Shown one piece after another: positions 1 through 8,471 of a stretch of 64,000 nt of DNA. The translations under genes and the position numbers were made by a program. The stretch is from Hominimerdicola alba 8 (lineage in GTDB: Bacteria > Bacillota > Clostridia > Oscillospirales > Ruminococcaceae): the NCBI RefSeq assembly GCF_000178155.2, contig NZ_ADKM02000040.1, positions 45,106 to 109,105 on the forward strand, read 5' to 3'. Position 1 is the stretch's first letter, and every line of letters begins with the position of its first letter. The notes beneath the pieces were generated by a model that was given only the letters and a program-made list of their open reading frames with translations, did not search any database and had not been told where the DNA came from.

Positions 1-66
1 TGAAGCCACAGCGCAGGTCACAGACACAGCCGCCAGAATGATACACAGTGTTTTCTTGAAATTCAT
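1..66 (-). CDS. N-terminus of a secreted or lipoprotein-type protein (partial)
   Basis: Only the first 22 codons lie in the window; the gene runs off the left edge. The ATG follows an AAGGTGAG Shine-Dalgarno sequence. The visible residues are a lysine pair followed by a hydrophobic stretch ending in TCAVAS, typical of a signal peptide. A Cys near the end (VTCAVA) could also be a lipobox. The function cannot be judged. Confidence 0.6.
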   Translation of the reverse strand, partial: MNFKKTLCIILAAVSVTCAVAS

Positions 67-161
67 TTTACTCACCTTTTCCTTTAATTTACATTTTTCT
101 GTATATTTATGGGCATCGCGCATTTATGCTGTCTGCCCGTTGATCGAACATTATCCGAGTG

Positions 162-1049
162 TCATGAATTATCGATTATAAAGTTCTGCCAGTATAAACA
201 GTAATCCATATTCATGTGTATGCCGTCAGGCGATGCTTCTTCGGGCAGATAACCGTTCTCATCAGCAACAGCCGCCGAGCAGTCAAGGAAATACACACCC
301 AGCTTGTCCGCAACAGCTTTTATCGACTGAGTGAACAGCTTCGCATTCTCATTGTTGACCGCATCACCGTCCATATCCTGCGACTGTGCCAGCGGCAGTA
401 TGCCTATCAGATATATCTTAGCATTCGGCTGATAACCCTGTATAGTTGTTACCAGTTCGGTGAAGTGATCTTCAAATACATCGGTATAAGGCCAGCCCAT
501 CTCATTCGTGCCGAAGCTGATATATACCCGCCCGAATTCGCGTCCGCTCAATGCCTGTGCCAGTGTGCCCACACTTCCGTCACCCTGTACTATGTCGGTA
601 GAAGTCAGCACCGTGTCGATATTCAGACCCACCGCGCAGATGAATGTCGCCTGAGGTTTGTCAGTGCTGTTCATCATGCCGACAGTTCGGCTGTCACCGA
701 TGAATACCGCATCGCTCAGGTCATCAGCAGTGTCTTTTGCCACCGCATAAGGGTGTCCGCCCTCTTCCTGTGCGTAAGGCGCAAAGGAGTCCACCGCCGC
801 ATTTTCGTCCTGCGAACTTTCAGGCATATCTTCCTGTGAAGACGTTTCTTCCGCCTTGCTTACCACCTCAGCCTTTGAGGAAGTGTTCTTATCTGCGAGC
901 GCGGCTTTAACTGCATTTTTATGCGAAACGACTCCCGCAAACACAGACCAGCCCACTGTAAACGCCATACAAGCCAGACAAAGCCCTGTCACAATATTCT
1001 GCTGTGCCTTGACACGTTTTTTTCTTATTGCCGAATTACTCTGTTCCAT
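162..1049 (-). CDS. Membrane-anchored SGNH/GDSL hydrolase
   Basis: A 295-residue protein. An upstream in-frame Met exists, but the ATG at 1049 has GAGGAAAG in front of it and is the likely start. Residues about 20-40 form one membrane anchor or uncleaved signal, followed by an acidic, Ser/Glu-rich linker to about residue 95. The SGNH fold follows: GDS with nucleophile S120, GTNE as block III, and SPDGIH near the C-terminus giving D275 and H278. Such enzymes are usually extracellular esterases acting on cell-wall or polysaccharide acyl groups; the substrate cannot be read from sequence. It is transcribed away from Maf and separated from it by about 500 bases. Confidence 0.8.
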   Translation of the reverse strand: MEQSNSAIRKKRVKAQQNIVTGLCLACMAFTVGWSVFAGVVSHKNAVKAALADKNTSSKAEVVSKAEETSSQEDMPESSQDENAAVDSFAPYAQEEGGHPYAVAKDTADDLSDAVFIGDSRTVGMMNSTDKPQATFICAVGLNIDTVLTSTDIVQGDGSVGTLAQALSGREFGRVYISFGTNEMGWPYTDVFEDHFTELVTTIQGYQPNAKIYLIGILPLAQSQDMDGDAVNNENAKLFTQSIKAVADKLGVYFLDCSAAVADENGYLPEEASPDGIHMNMDYCLYWQNFIIDNS

Positions 1050-1359
1050 AGCCCACTTTCCTCTGCACAAGACTGCTTTATTATAGCAAACGACATATCT
1101 ATTTCTGCATTCAGCACTTGCAGACACCGCGCTTTGCCTAGACTGTAGGTGTTGAATGTCACGAGATCCATGTCGTTACTATGACCGAGCGGCAAAGCTG
1201 AAACATCGCATTCGCGCTCAGTATATATCATACCATATTTCCGCAATGATTTCAAGTACCAAATCATAAATTTAACATATCGGGGATAAGTCCGATATAT
1301 ACAGTTTTGCCGAAAATGCGGCGTTTATACATAAGAGAAGCACCGTTCTGCTCAATTAC

Positions 1360-1431
1360 GCGACTACGTCGGCGTATGCGACCGTGTCGGCGTATGCGAC
1401 TGTGTCGGCATAAGCGACCGTGTCGGCATGT
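1360..1431. repeat. Four tandem 18-bp units
   Basis: Four imperfect head-to-tail copies with a core close to GCGACYGTGTCGGCRTAT lie in the 500-base gap between the GDSL hydrolase and Maf. The minus strand is open through them and would read as an Arg/His-rich repeat, but there is no start signal or protein-like composition. Apart from the maf terminator, the rest of 1050-1549 shows no gene. Confidence 0.75.
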
Positions 1432-1504
1432 TATCTTCAAACGTAATGATGACGAACTGTCAGCGCACCCTTTCGTTATAACGCCCCGACCGAACAATAT
1501 CTCA

Positions 1505-1535
1505 CAAAAAAAGCACCGCGCCCATAGCGCAGTGC
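1505..1535 (-). terminator. Intrinsic terminator after maf
   Basis: Read on the minus strand, a GC-rich stem (GCAC-GCGC pairing with GCGC-GTGC around CTATGG) is followed by seven T residues, about 15 bases after the Maf stop. Confidence 0.8.
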
Positions 1536-1549
1536 CGTTAAGACCTTGT

Positions 1550-2137
1550 TTAATCCAGCATCTCGTGCAGTTTTGCCGCCAGCTTGGATACAGGCAGACC
1601 TACCACATTGAAGAAATCGCCCTCTATCTTTTCAACAAGCAGAGTGCCCTCGCCCTGTATGCCGTATGCGCCCGCCTTATCCATCGGTTCGCCTGTAGCC
1701 ACATAGTCGTCTATCTCTTCATCGGTCAGTTCCTTGAACCATACCTTCGTTGTTTCGGTGAAAGTTTCGATATGCCCGTTGTGGCTGACAGATACGCCCG
1801 TATCTACCGTGTGTACCCTGCCCGAAAGAAGCCTCAGCATGCGCTTTGCATCTTCCTCGTCCTTCGGTTTGCCAAGTATCTCACCGTCAGCTGTCGTAAC
1901 TACCGTGTCACAGCCGATGACTACCGCCTTCTGGTAGACTTGCGAGATGCACTCGCACTTCTGATAAGAAAGATAACCGGGTACATCCCGCGCACTCAGC
2001 GCTTCGGGGACAGCCTCACCGCAGTCAGCAGGTATCACCCTGAAACTCGGACAGATAAGCTGCATAAGTTCTTTCCTTCTGGGCGATGCAGATGCCAGTA
2101 TCACATCGTATTCCATCAACAGGTTCTTAATATTCAA
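1550..2137 (-). CDS. maf: Maf-family nucleoside triphosphate pyrophosphatase
   Basis: Maf proteins hydrolyse non-canonical or pyrimidine dNTPs and were first linked to septum inhibition. The protein begins VILASASPRRKELM, the family's signature, and has the conserved CDTVV and KPKD blocks and the GAYGIQG motif. The start is probably TTG at 2137: GGAGGGG lies seven bases upstream, while the first ATG (2116) has none at proper distance. That gives 195 residues, normal for Maf. The start overlaps the 3' end of the upstream SpoIID-like gene by 11 bases, so the two are probably co-transcribed. Confidence 0.93.
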   Translation of the reverse strand: MNIKNLLMEYDVILASASPRRKELMQLICPSFRVIPADCGEAVPEALSARDVPGYLSYQKCECISQVYQKAVVIGCDTVVTTADGEILGKPKDEEDAKRMLRLLSGRVHTVDTGVSVSHNGHIETFTETTKVWFKELTDEEIDDYVATGEPMDKAGAYGIQGEGTLLVEKIEGDFFNVVGLPVSKLAAKLHEMLD

Positions 2138-3701
2138 AGGTTTCCCCTCCGTATGACGACTGATCCCAGCCGCCGTAGTTATTGTCATATCCGCCGTCCC
2201 AGCTTTGGTCGGCAGAATTGTCCGACCACTGTGTATCGGGCGACCACTGTGTATCAGGTTCAGGTGTCCACTGCTGAACAGGTGCTTCTGTAACAGCAGG
2301 TGCTTCTGTAACAGCAGGTTCAGGCTCGCTGTATACAGGGGCAGTCGTTTCAGCCGCCGATGAACTGTCACCCGCCGATGTTTCGTCCTCCGCCGAAAGC
2401 GATGATGCCGCAGGCTGAGAAAGTTCAAGCCTTGCATCTACATAGTAGTGACGAAGTATCTGATCGTATGTCCAGCCGTTTTCAGCATAATAGTGCGCCC
2501 CCCACTGGGACATGCCCACGCCGTGTCCCCAGCCGCAGGAGGTGAATGTGAACTCGCCGTCCTTGTACTTTATGGTTATAGCATTCGATTTCAGACCCAT
2601 CAGGTTGCACAGCTGGTTGCCTGTCAGCTTACAGCCCGCGTTGCCGTCGATAGTAACAGTATCGATGTACACCTTGCTGTACGCCCTGTCTATGGTGAAC
2701 CACTTTGTCTGGTCTTCAGACAGTGCAATGCCGAAACGACCCTCCAGCAAAGCCTTGACTTCTGCGCGGCTGTACTTCTTTTCGTAGCCCCAGTTGACGT
2801 CCTGTTCGTCATATATGCTCTCAACGCATTTGAGATAGGGGTAATCCATGCCCCATATATCCCCCGCAGTGGTGGTATAGCCCGCGCTCGAAGCCGAATA
2901 AACAGCGTTTATAACTTCGCCGTCATAAGTCAGCGCCTGACCCTCGACCGAGTTGACGCAGCCCTCCAGCTTTGATGAATAGCCGTATCTCAGACCGATG
3001 GTCGGTGTCAGCCCATGTTCCTGATTGAAACGCAGGTGGCAGTACGCCGCAACTATCTGCGCCTTTATCGCGTCCTCGTCCCAGCTGTCACCTATCTCGT
3101 TGTTCACCATCAGGCAGAGCAGTTCGTGTCCGTTCATCACAAGGGTAGAACCTGAATTTTCATCATGTACCCTGAAATACTCCCCTGCCACGCTCCTTGT
3201 GGCAGTGAGGTTCTGCGGTTCGCCCTTTTCAGGGTAATATATCAGCGTATCCTGCTGCGGGAACGGAACTGTGAAGTCGTTTGGGTCGGTTATCTCACCG
3301 TTCTCGACAGTCACGCCTTTTGACTTTGTTTCCGCCGCCGAGATATCATACTCGCATATGGCAGCCTTTCTGAATTTCGGGAACTCCATCTTCTTTACAG
3401 TCGGTTCAGCCAGTACCAGCGGCGCTGTAAAACTCTTCTGCACCGTCCTGAAAGCAGATGCCGCAGCCTTCTGCACCTCAGCATCATGCACGATAACTGT
3501 TTCTGCCGCACTGTCAGCCGTAACCTCACGTACAGGCTCAGCGCTCTCCGCCTTTGGTGCGGGGTTGAAAGCGCTGTCAGTCAGCATCATCAGCCCGCAG
3601 CCGCCTGTGACGGCGATGCCTGTCACCAGCATACGTATATGTGCGGTCAGCCGCCCCATCTTAGATGGCTCGCTATATTTTTCATTCTTGTTCCTGTTCA
3701 T
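2127..3701 (-). CDS. SpoIID/LytB-type peptidoglycan lytic protein
   Basis: A 524-residue membrane-anchored exoprotein. A basic N-terminus precedes one membrane segment at about residues 20-40 (MLVTGIAVTGGCGLMML). The SpoIID domain occupies roughly residues 175-430, with the hallmark NEIGDSWDEDAIKAQ region, SSAGYTT, and GWGHGVGMSQWGA near its end. In SpoIID this fold cleaves stem-less glycan strands during engulfment; LytB relatives act as modifiers. The last ~100 residues are low-complexity Ser/Pro/Trp/Gln with short duplications (VTEAP, TQWSP), unlike classical SpoIID. ATG at 3701 is favoured by GAGGAAG seven bases upstream. Confidence 0.85.
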   Translation of the reverse strand: MNRNKNEKYSEPSKMGRLTAHIRMLVTGIAVTGGCGLMMLTDSAFNPAPKAESAEPVREVTADSAAETVIVHDAEVQKAAASAFRTVQKSFTAPLVLAEPTVKKMEFPKFRKAAICEYDISAAETKSKGVTVENGEITDPNDFTVPFPQQDTLIYYPEKGEPQNLTATRSVAGEYFRVHDENSGSTLVMNGHELLCLMVNNEIGDSWDEDAIKAQIVAAYCHLRFNQEHGLTPTIGLRYGYSSKLEGCVNSVEGQALTYDGEVINAVYSASSAGYTTTAGDIWGMDYPYLKCVESIYDEQDVNWGYEKKYSRAEVKALLEGRFGIALSEDQTKWFTIDRAYSKVYIDTVTIDGNAGCKLTGNQLCNLMGLKSNAITIKYKDGEFTFTSCGWGHGVGMSQWGAHYYAENGWTYDQILRHYYVDARLELSQPAASSLSAEDETSAGDSSSAAETTAPVYSEPEPAVTEAPAVTEAPVQQWTPEPDTQWSPDTQWSDNSADQSWDGGYDNNYGGWDQSSYGGETFEY

Positions 3702-3785
3702 CAAACAACTTCCTCAGCTGAAATTTTGTGATGCCCCATAGCGGGATATCGTTTACATTTCACAGCGCATAGCCCTGCATTCTAC

Positions 3786-3813
3786 ATTTTATCAGATAAA
3801 GAGAAAAAGTCAA
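3786..3813 (-). promoter_or_regulatory. Sigma-A-type promoter for the spoIID-like gene and maf
   Basis: On the minus strand TTGACT, a 16-bp spacer and TAAAAT lie about 85 bases upstream of the SpoIID-like start. The -35 overlaps the terminator stem of the upstream SleB-like gene. Confidence 0.5.
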
Positions 3814-3841
3814 GACAAAACCGCAGTCCGTCCTGACTTTT
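3805..3841 (-). terminator. Terminator after the SleB-like gene
   Basis: Twelve-base arms (AAAAGTCAGGAC and GTCTTGACTTTT on the minus strand, one G-T wobble) enclose a 13-base loop and run into a T-rich tract. Confidence 0.65.
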
Positions 3842-3892
3842 CGTAGTCCTTAACAAATGCTGCACAAAAACCGTGACATTAAATTATGCACT

Positions 3893-4996
3893 TTACCAGT
3901 TTTTGAAATATCTCTGACCATCTACTTCCAGACAAAACTGTAATGTTTCAAACCAGCTTGCTATATCGCCTCCGCAGTACGCGGGAGCGTAGTAGTAGGT
4001 AGCGCCGTTGGTGTTGTCCTCGCCTGCAAGCGCCCTTGCCGCACAATCTCTTGTATTCTGCGTGGGGACGGTAGTGCCGTTATAGTAGCCATAGATAGCA
4101 TCGAACTGAGAAGGTGCAGTCAGCACAGCCGAGATAGAATCGGGAAACAGGCTCGATCTCACCCTGTTGATGATAACGTTGGCAACGGCGATCTTGCTGG
4201 CTTCAGAGCAGTTGCCAACTTCGCCCTGCAGCACGTAGCAAAGCATCTCAAACTCTTCATCGGTGTAGCTTATGACGCTGCCCTTCTTGGAAGAGTCTTC
4301 CTTTAACTCAATGACCGTTTTGCCGTCTTTGGACTTTTCGTCCTTTTTCTCTTCGGTCTTGCTGTCTTCGGGGGACTTGCCTGTGAAATTCTCGGCGGCA
4401 GCGAAGCCTGTGACCTCACCGTGCCTTACTGAATACCACACACCGTCATCGGTGCAGCCGTCAACAACGACCCTTTCGTCGGCATCGATCACTTCCAGTA
4501 CCTCTGAACTCTTGTCGGGAGTTTTTCTCAGACTGACAGGTTCAGCCACATACAGGAATGTCTTTGAAATGCTTTTGATGTTGTTTTCTGTCTTCACATC
4601 GGCGTTTTTATCAGTCCCAGCCTTGACTGACGCCTTTGCGTTCTTTTTCTCCGCGGCTGATGTTGTCATCTCGTTCGCAGAGCTCTCCTCATCTGCTGCC
4701 CTTGTGTCAGGCGCAGAAACCTCTGCAAACTCATACTCGTTGATACTTGCCTTTCTCCATGTGACAGTATCGAGTGCGGTATACGCACCCTCATCTCTCG
4801 CTGTGTCGGTGGTGTTTACATTCGCAGCCTTTGTTTCTTCGTCAGCCTTCTGCCCCAGCATGCCGCATACGCTAATGGTACCTATAGTCAGTACGCTCAG
4901 CGCGCTTGTCCACAGCACAGTGCCGACTCTTCTCACGGACGGCTTAACGTTTCTGCGTTTAGCTGCCCTTGATCTTTTCTGCTTCATTTTTATCAC
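3893..4996 (-). CDS. SleB/CwlJ-type cell wall hydrolase with SH3 domain
   Basis: About 367 residues. After a basic start, one transmembrane or signal segment (about 25-48) leads to a Lys/Glu/Ala-rich linker. A bacterial SH3-like domain spans about residues 148-205 (VSLRKTPDKSSEVL...GVWYSV). The C-terminal Hydrolase_2 domain (about 245-367) contains the catalytic-type Glu in LQGEVGN, then ANVIINRV, PSQFDA and TYYYAP, as in SleB spore-cortex lytic enzymes. Role: peptidoglycan cleavage outside the membrane. The start is either GTG at 4996 (GGAAAGG four bases upstream) or ATG at 4987. The 230 bases before it, up to the sortase gene, hold nothing else I can support. Confidence 0.85.
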   Translation of the reverse strand: MIKMKQKRSRAAKRRNVKPSVRRVGTVLWTSALSVLTIGTISVCGMLGQKADEETKAANVNTTDTARDEGAYTALDTVTWRKASINEYEFAEVSAPDTRAADEESSANEMTTSAAEKKNAKASVKAGTDKNADVKTENNIKSISKTFLYVAEPVSLRKTPDKSSEVLEVIDADERVVVDGCTDDGVWYSVRHGEVTGFAAAENFTGKSPEDSKTEEKKDEKSKDGKTVIELKEDSSKKGSVISYTDEEFEMLCYVLQGEVGNCSEASKIAVANVIINRVRSSLFPDSISAVLTAPSQFDAIYGYYNGTTVPTQNTRDCAARALAGEDNTNGATYYYAPAYCGGDIASWFETLQFCLEVDGQRYFKNW

Positions 4997-5227
4997 ATTA
5001 CCTTTCCGGAGTACCCTTGCGAGAACCCCTGTCCGCAGCCGTGAGAGCTGCTGCGGAGCTTTATATTTTAAACCGACGGTATTGTCGGTCTAATAGCATA
5101 AAGCAATATATACCCGAAGGTAGATTTTTCGGGACTTTCGCCCCATTGCGGACCGCCGCCCGCAGACCGTCCCCCATTAAAAAGTGACCGCCCGCGCGAG
5201 TCTTCGCCCTTTACCGAGCCGCCCGCA

Positions 5228-6298
5228 TCAGTACTGCCAGCCGTTGTAGACTGTCTTATTGCCGTAGATATCTTTCCATACCTGCGGGAAGTAGATGTCC
5301 TTATCAGCCCTCTCGGTATAAGAAGACTTGATAAGGTCGATGTTGTCATCGGGAGTCAGCTTCTTTGCGACTATTACCCATCTTACGCCCTCTTCCACCA
5401 GCTTTGAGCAGGTCGAAAGGGTGATGTACTTGTCGTTCTCGGTACATTTGATAGCATCGTTGGCATACCACGAACGCTTTGATATCTCGCTGTACCAGTC
5501 ATCAAATCTGTACTCTGTATCATTGAAATCTCTGTAGCCGATATACTCCCAGAGTTTGCCGTTGTCATCATTTGCATCGGTATTTATCATAAAGCAGCTT
5601 ACTATAGCATATTTGCAGCCGCTCTCATAAATGCTGTTGAACTCGATGATGGGGTACTTTTTCAGGAAATCAACGCCCTGTTCGTACTCCGAAAGGTGGG
5701 TGAAGCTGGTACCGACCCAGCCCATGTGGTGTCCGAAGATAGTCAGGTTATCCGCCTGTCCCTCCTCGTTTATCCTGCCCCAGCCGTCAGCGAAGATGCT
5801 GCCCGACTCATAGTAATTGCCGTAGAGATCCTTGTAGAGATAATAGTCATTATCCTTTCCCTGCACTACCGGGAAATCTATCATCTCTTCATCGTAGGAA
5901 TCGTTCAGACCCGGAATCTTGATATAGCCTACCACATCGTCGTTTGCTTCAAGGTAATCCTTCGCCCAGTCACGCACTTCGCGCTTTCTGACTGTCAGGT
6001 CTGCCGCACCTATCTCAACGCCCTCAGTGCCCGTATTCACCTCATACCTGATATTGTCATCAGACTTCGGCTCATACTGCTCTACCACGCCATGAATGTT
6101 ATCATGTTCGCCCTTGTGGGTGTTAATATAGCCTTTCAGCTGCCCCACCGAAACGGCGAATATTATCACCGATGCCGCAAATATCGCTTTGCGGACTTTT
6201 TCGGTGCCGCTGTCGCCTTTAGCGGGCACAAAAAATCTTATAAAACGGAGAAAGCCGTTTGAAGACTCCCTCTCGGAAAAATTCGTATCGTTTGCCAT
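5228..6298 (-). CDS. srtB: Class B sortase (first paralogue)
   Basis: A 356-residue transpeptidase that would attach surface proteins to peptidoglycan. One N-terminal membrane segment (about 38-56) follows a basic region. The sortase core shows the catalytic His in IFGHHMG (H190), the catalytic Cys in TLSTC (C297) and the Arg in VRWVIV (R306). The long insert between the His and Cys blocks is typical of class B enzymes, which recognise NPxTx-type signals. It lies 20 bases downstream of a second sortase with near-identical blocks (for example THLSEYEQGVDFLKKYPIIE). The NPTTG protein encoded at 30116-31594 is a candidate substrate. Confidence 0.92.
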   Translation of the reverse strand: MANDTNFSERESSNGFLRFIRFFVPAKGDSGTEKVRKAIFAASVIIFAVSVGQLKGYINTHKGEHDNIHGVVEQYEPKSDDNIRYEVNTGTEGVEIGAADLTVRKREVRDWAKDYLEANDDVVGYIKIPGLNDSYDEEMIDFPVVQGKDNDYYLYKDLYGNYYESGSIFADGWGRINEEGQADNLTIFGHHMGWVGTSFTHLSEYEQGVDFLKKYPIIEFNSIYESGCKYAIVSCFMINTDANDDNGKLWEYIGYRDFNDTEYRFDDWYSEISKRSWYANDAIKCTENDKYITLSTCSKLVEEGVRWVIVAKKLTPDDNIDLIKSSYTERADKDIYFPQVWKDIYGNKTVYNGWQY

Positions 6299-6318
6299 TT
6301 TGTTCTTCCTTTTTCGCC

Positions 6319-7395
6319 TCAGTATTCCCAGCCCTTGTAGATCTTGTTGTTGCCGTAAAGATCACGCCAGTATTTCGGGAAATATACATCCTTGTCGGGC
6401 TTTTCTTTATATGACTTGATGATAAGGTCGATGTTGTCGCGAGGTGTCAGTTTCTTCGCCACGACTACCCATCTCAGGTCACTCAGCAATTTTGAGCAGG
6501 TCGAAAGTGTGATATACTTGTCATCTGCCGTACACTCAATGTCACTGGTGTACCACGAGCGCTTGCTTATCTGGTCGTACCAGTCAGCAAAACTGCCGTC
6601 TTCTTCATTAAGGTCGCGGCAGCCAACATATTTCCACAGGTCACCGCCATCGTCCTTTTCCTTAGTGTTTATTATGAAACAGCTGACTATCGCGTACTTG
6701 CGTCCGCTCTCATATATGCTGTTGAACTCGATTATAGGGTACTTTTTCAGGAAGTCAACTCCCTGCTCATACTCTGACAGGTGTGTGAAGCTGGTACCCA
6801 CATAGCCCATATGATGCCCGAATATGGTGAGGTTGTCAGTTTGTCCGTTCTCATCGAGCACGCTCCACGCATCAGCGAAGATACTGCCCGATTCGTAGTA
6901 CTCACGGTCAAGATTGAGATAAAGGTATTCTTCATTATCCTCGCCCTGCACCACAGGGAAATTTATATACTCTTCACCGCTGTAATCGGTAAATCCCGGT
7001 ATCTTTATCCAGCCCACCACATCTTTGTTGCGTTTAAGCAGCGGCTTCGCCCAGTCCTGAAGACTCAGCTTCTGACCGGCAGCTTCGGGGTTCGCGGCAT
7101 CGTATTCATCGCCGCCCGCTTCCATGCCGTAGCTTACATTGCTGTCGAACTGCGGTTCATACTTCACCACAACATCCTGTATGTAAGACCTCTGCTCTTC
7201 TTTTGAAGCGCCCAGATAGTCGCTCAGCTGGTCTATCGACATCGAGAAAAGAACTATCGAGCCCATGAAAACTATCTTGCGTAATATCTCATTGCTCTTG
7301 TCGCCCTTCCAGGGGATAAAATATTTCACGAACCTCAGAAAGAAATTTGAGCTGTCCCTTTCGGTGAGGTTCGCCGTTTCGTTTGACATTGCCAT
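6319..7395 (-). CDS. srtB: Class B sortase (second paralogue)
   Basis: A 358-residue homologue of the preceding sortase, with membrane segment at about 40-58, His194 in IFGHHMG, Cys300 in TLSTC and Arg308 in LRWVVV. Large stretches match the neighbour, indicating tandem duplication with divergence mainly in the N-terminal 120 residues. AAGGAG lies 11 bases upstream of the ATG. It follows pncC by 30 bases and probably shares its transcript. Confidence 0.92.
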   Translation of the reverse strand: MAMSNETANLTERDSSNFFLRFVKYFIPWKGDKSNEILRKIVFMGSIVLFSMSIDQLSDYLGASKEEQRSYIQDVVVKYEPQFDSNVSYGMEAGGDEYDAANPEAAGQKLSLQDWAKPLLKRNKDVVGWIKIPGFTDYSGEEYINFPVVQGEDNEEYLYLNLDREYYESGSIFADAWSVLDENGQTDNLTIFGHHMGYVGTSFTHLSEYEQGVDFLKKYPIIEFNSIYESGRKYAIVSCFIINTKEKDDGGDLWKYVGCRDLNEEDGSFADWYDQISKRSWYTSDIECTADDKYITLSTCSKLLSDLRWVVVAKKLTPRDNIDLIIKSYKEKPDKDVYFPKYWRDLYGNNKIYKGWEY

Positions 7396-7425
7396 CGTCA
7401 GTCACTCTCCTTGACCTGCGCCTTG

Positions 7426-7968
7426 TCAGCGCATGCTGTAAGGTATCCCGCAGACCTCACATACCATCTGCATGGTTTTCAGCGTGGTCAGCCTGCGTAT
7501 CATTCCTCTGTCAAGTTTTTCATATTCTTCAAATAGCCTGAGTTCTCTGACTATCTCTTTATCCTTGTATCTTGCCGACACATACACAGTGCCGACAGGT
7601 TTTTCGGCTGTGCCGCCTGTAGGTCCCGCAAGACCCGTTATGCCTACCGCGCAGTCTGTGCCGAACATTTCCTGCGCCCCGCGCGACATCTCACTCGCAA
7701 CCTCTTCCGAATAAACGGTGAACTGTTCCAGCGTTTGCTTTTTAACGCCCAGCAGTTTCATCTTCATTTCTTCGGTGTAGGTACACACGCCGCCGTTGAA
7801 CATACCCGACGACCCGCTGACCGAAGTCACAGCCGCCGCGACCATTCCGCCCGTACAGCTTTCGGCTGTAGACATAGTAACGGAATTTTCTAACATATAT
7901 TTTACTACACACTCAGTAACAATGTCAATAGTTTCTGTTACCACTTTGTTATCTTCCGCAAAATTCAT
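7426..7968 (-). CDS. pncC: Nicotinamide-nucleotide amidase (CinA C-terminal domain type)
   Basis: A 180-residue stand-alone CinA C-terminal domain, which deamidates nicotinamide mononucleotide in NAD salvage. It has the family blocks STAESCTGG, VSGSSGMFNGGVCTY, GITGLAGPTGG and GTVYV. The start at 7968 (or TTG one codon earlier) is set by AAAGGAGG upstream; a longer in-frame Met has no such site. The COG1058 half of full-length CinA is absent, as in many PncC proteins. It may head an operon with the two sortases. Confidence 0.9.
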   Translation of the reverse strand: MNFAEDNKVVTETIDIVTECVVKYMLENSVTMSTAESCTGGMVAAAVTSVSGSSGMFNGGVCTYTEEMKMKLLGVKKQTLEQFTVYSEEVASEMSRGAQEMFGTDCAVGITGLAGPTGGTAEKPVGTVYVSARYKDKEIVRELRLFEEYEKLDRGMIRRLTTLKTMQMVCEVCGIPYSMR

Positions 7969-8471
7969 CAATGAAACGCCTCCTTTTACTAGCACATCAC
8001 ACAAAGAAATCGCGTCGTTTTTAAACATTTCGTGAACGCAAGGCGCAATTCAAATCATTTTAACATGGTTTTTCTGACTGTTTTTTAAGCATTTCCAGCA
8101 AGTTTTGTGTTGATTTTTTTGGACTCCGTTCACATATAAAACATCGGATTTTCGGGAAAGCACACATTCGCTCACACCATTTTCACATTGGCGCTGTCTT
8201 GAAAATTGTACTTAAAATATAACTCAGGTCAACTTTGTAACTTTTGTGTAATTTTTGTTACCATTTGTCATTTTTGCCAAATTGCGACTTTTTCTGTACA
8301 GTTAACCATATCTCTAATATATAAAAATACGAAACTGCAAGTGTGCATTTTTTCGTCTGTGAACGATTGCTTCCATGCTAAAAATTGACCGAAAGTCAGT
8401 CTGTCAGACCCCATGTCCGCAAGTGCTCGTCCGACTTTCACAGCGCTTTTCAGACAGATCTTCCGCACACA
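7969..8471. other. Non-coding AT-rich gap between thiI and pncC
   Basis: About 500 bases with no credible reading frame on either strand. It must carry the pncC promoter, but I could not assign a convincing -35/-10 pair. No hairpin with a T-run was found at the 3' end of thiI. Confidence 0.5.

Noticed and set aside
1264..1497. Minus-strand frame with an RHGRxCRHSRIR repeat
   Set aside because: It is just the translation of the four 18-bp tandem units; there is no ribosome binding site and composition is not protein-like.
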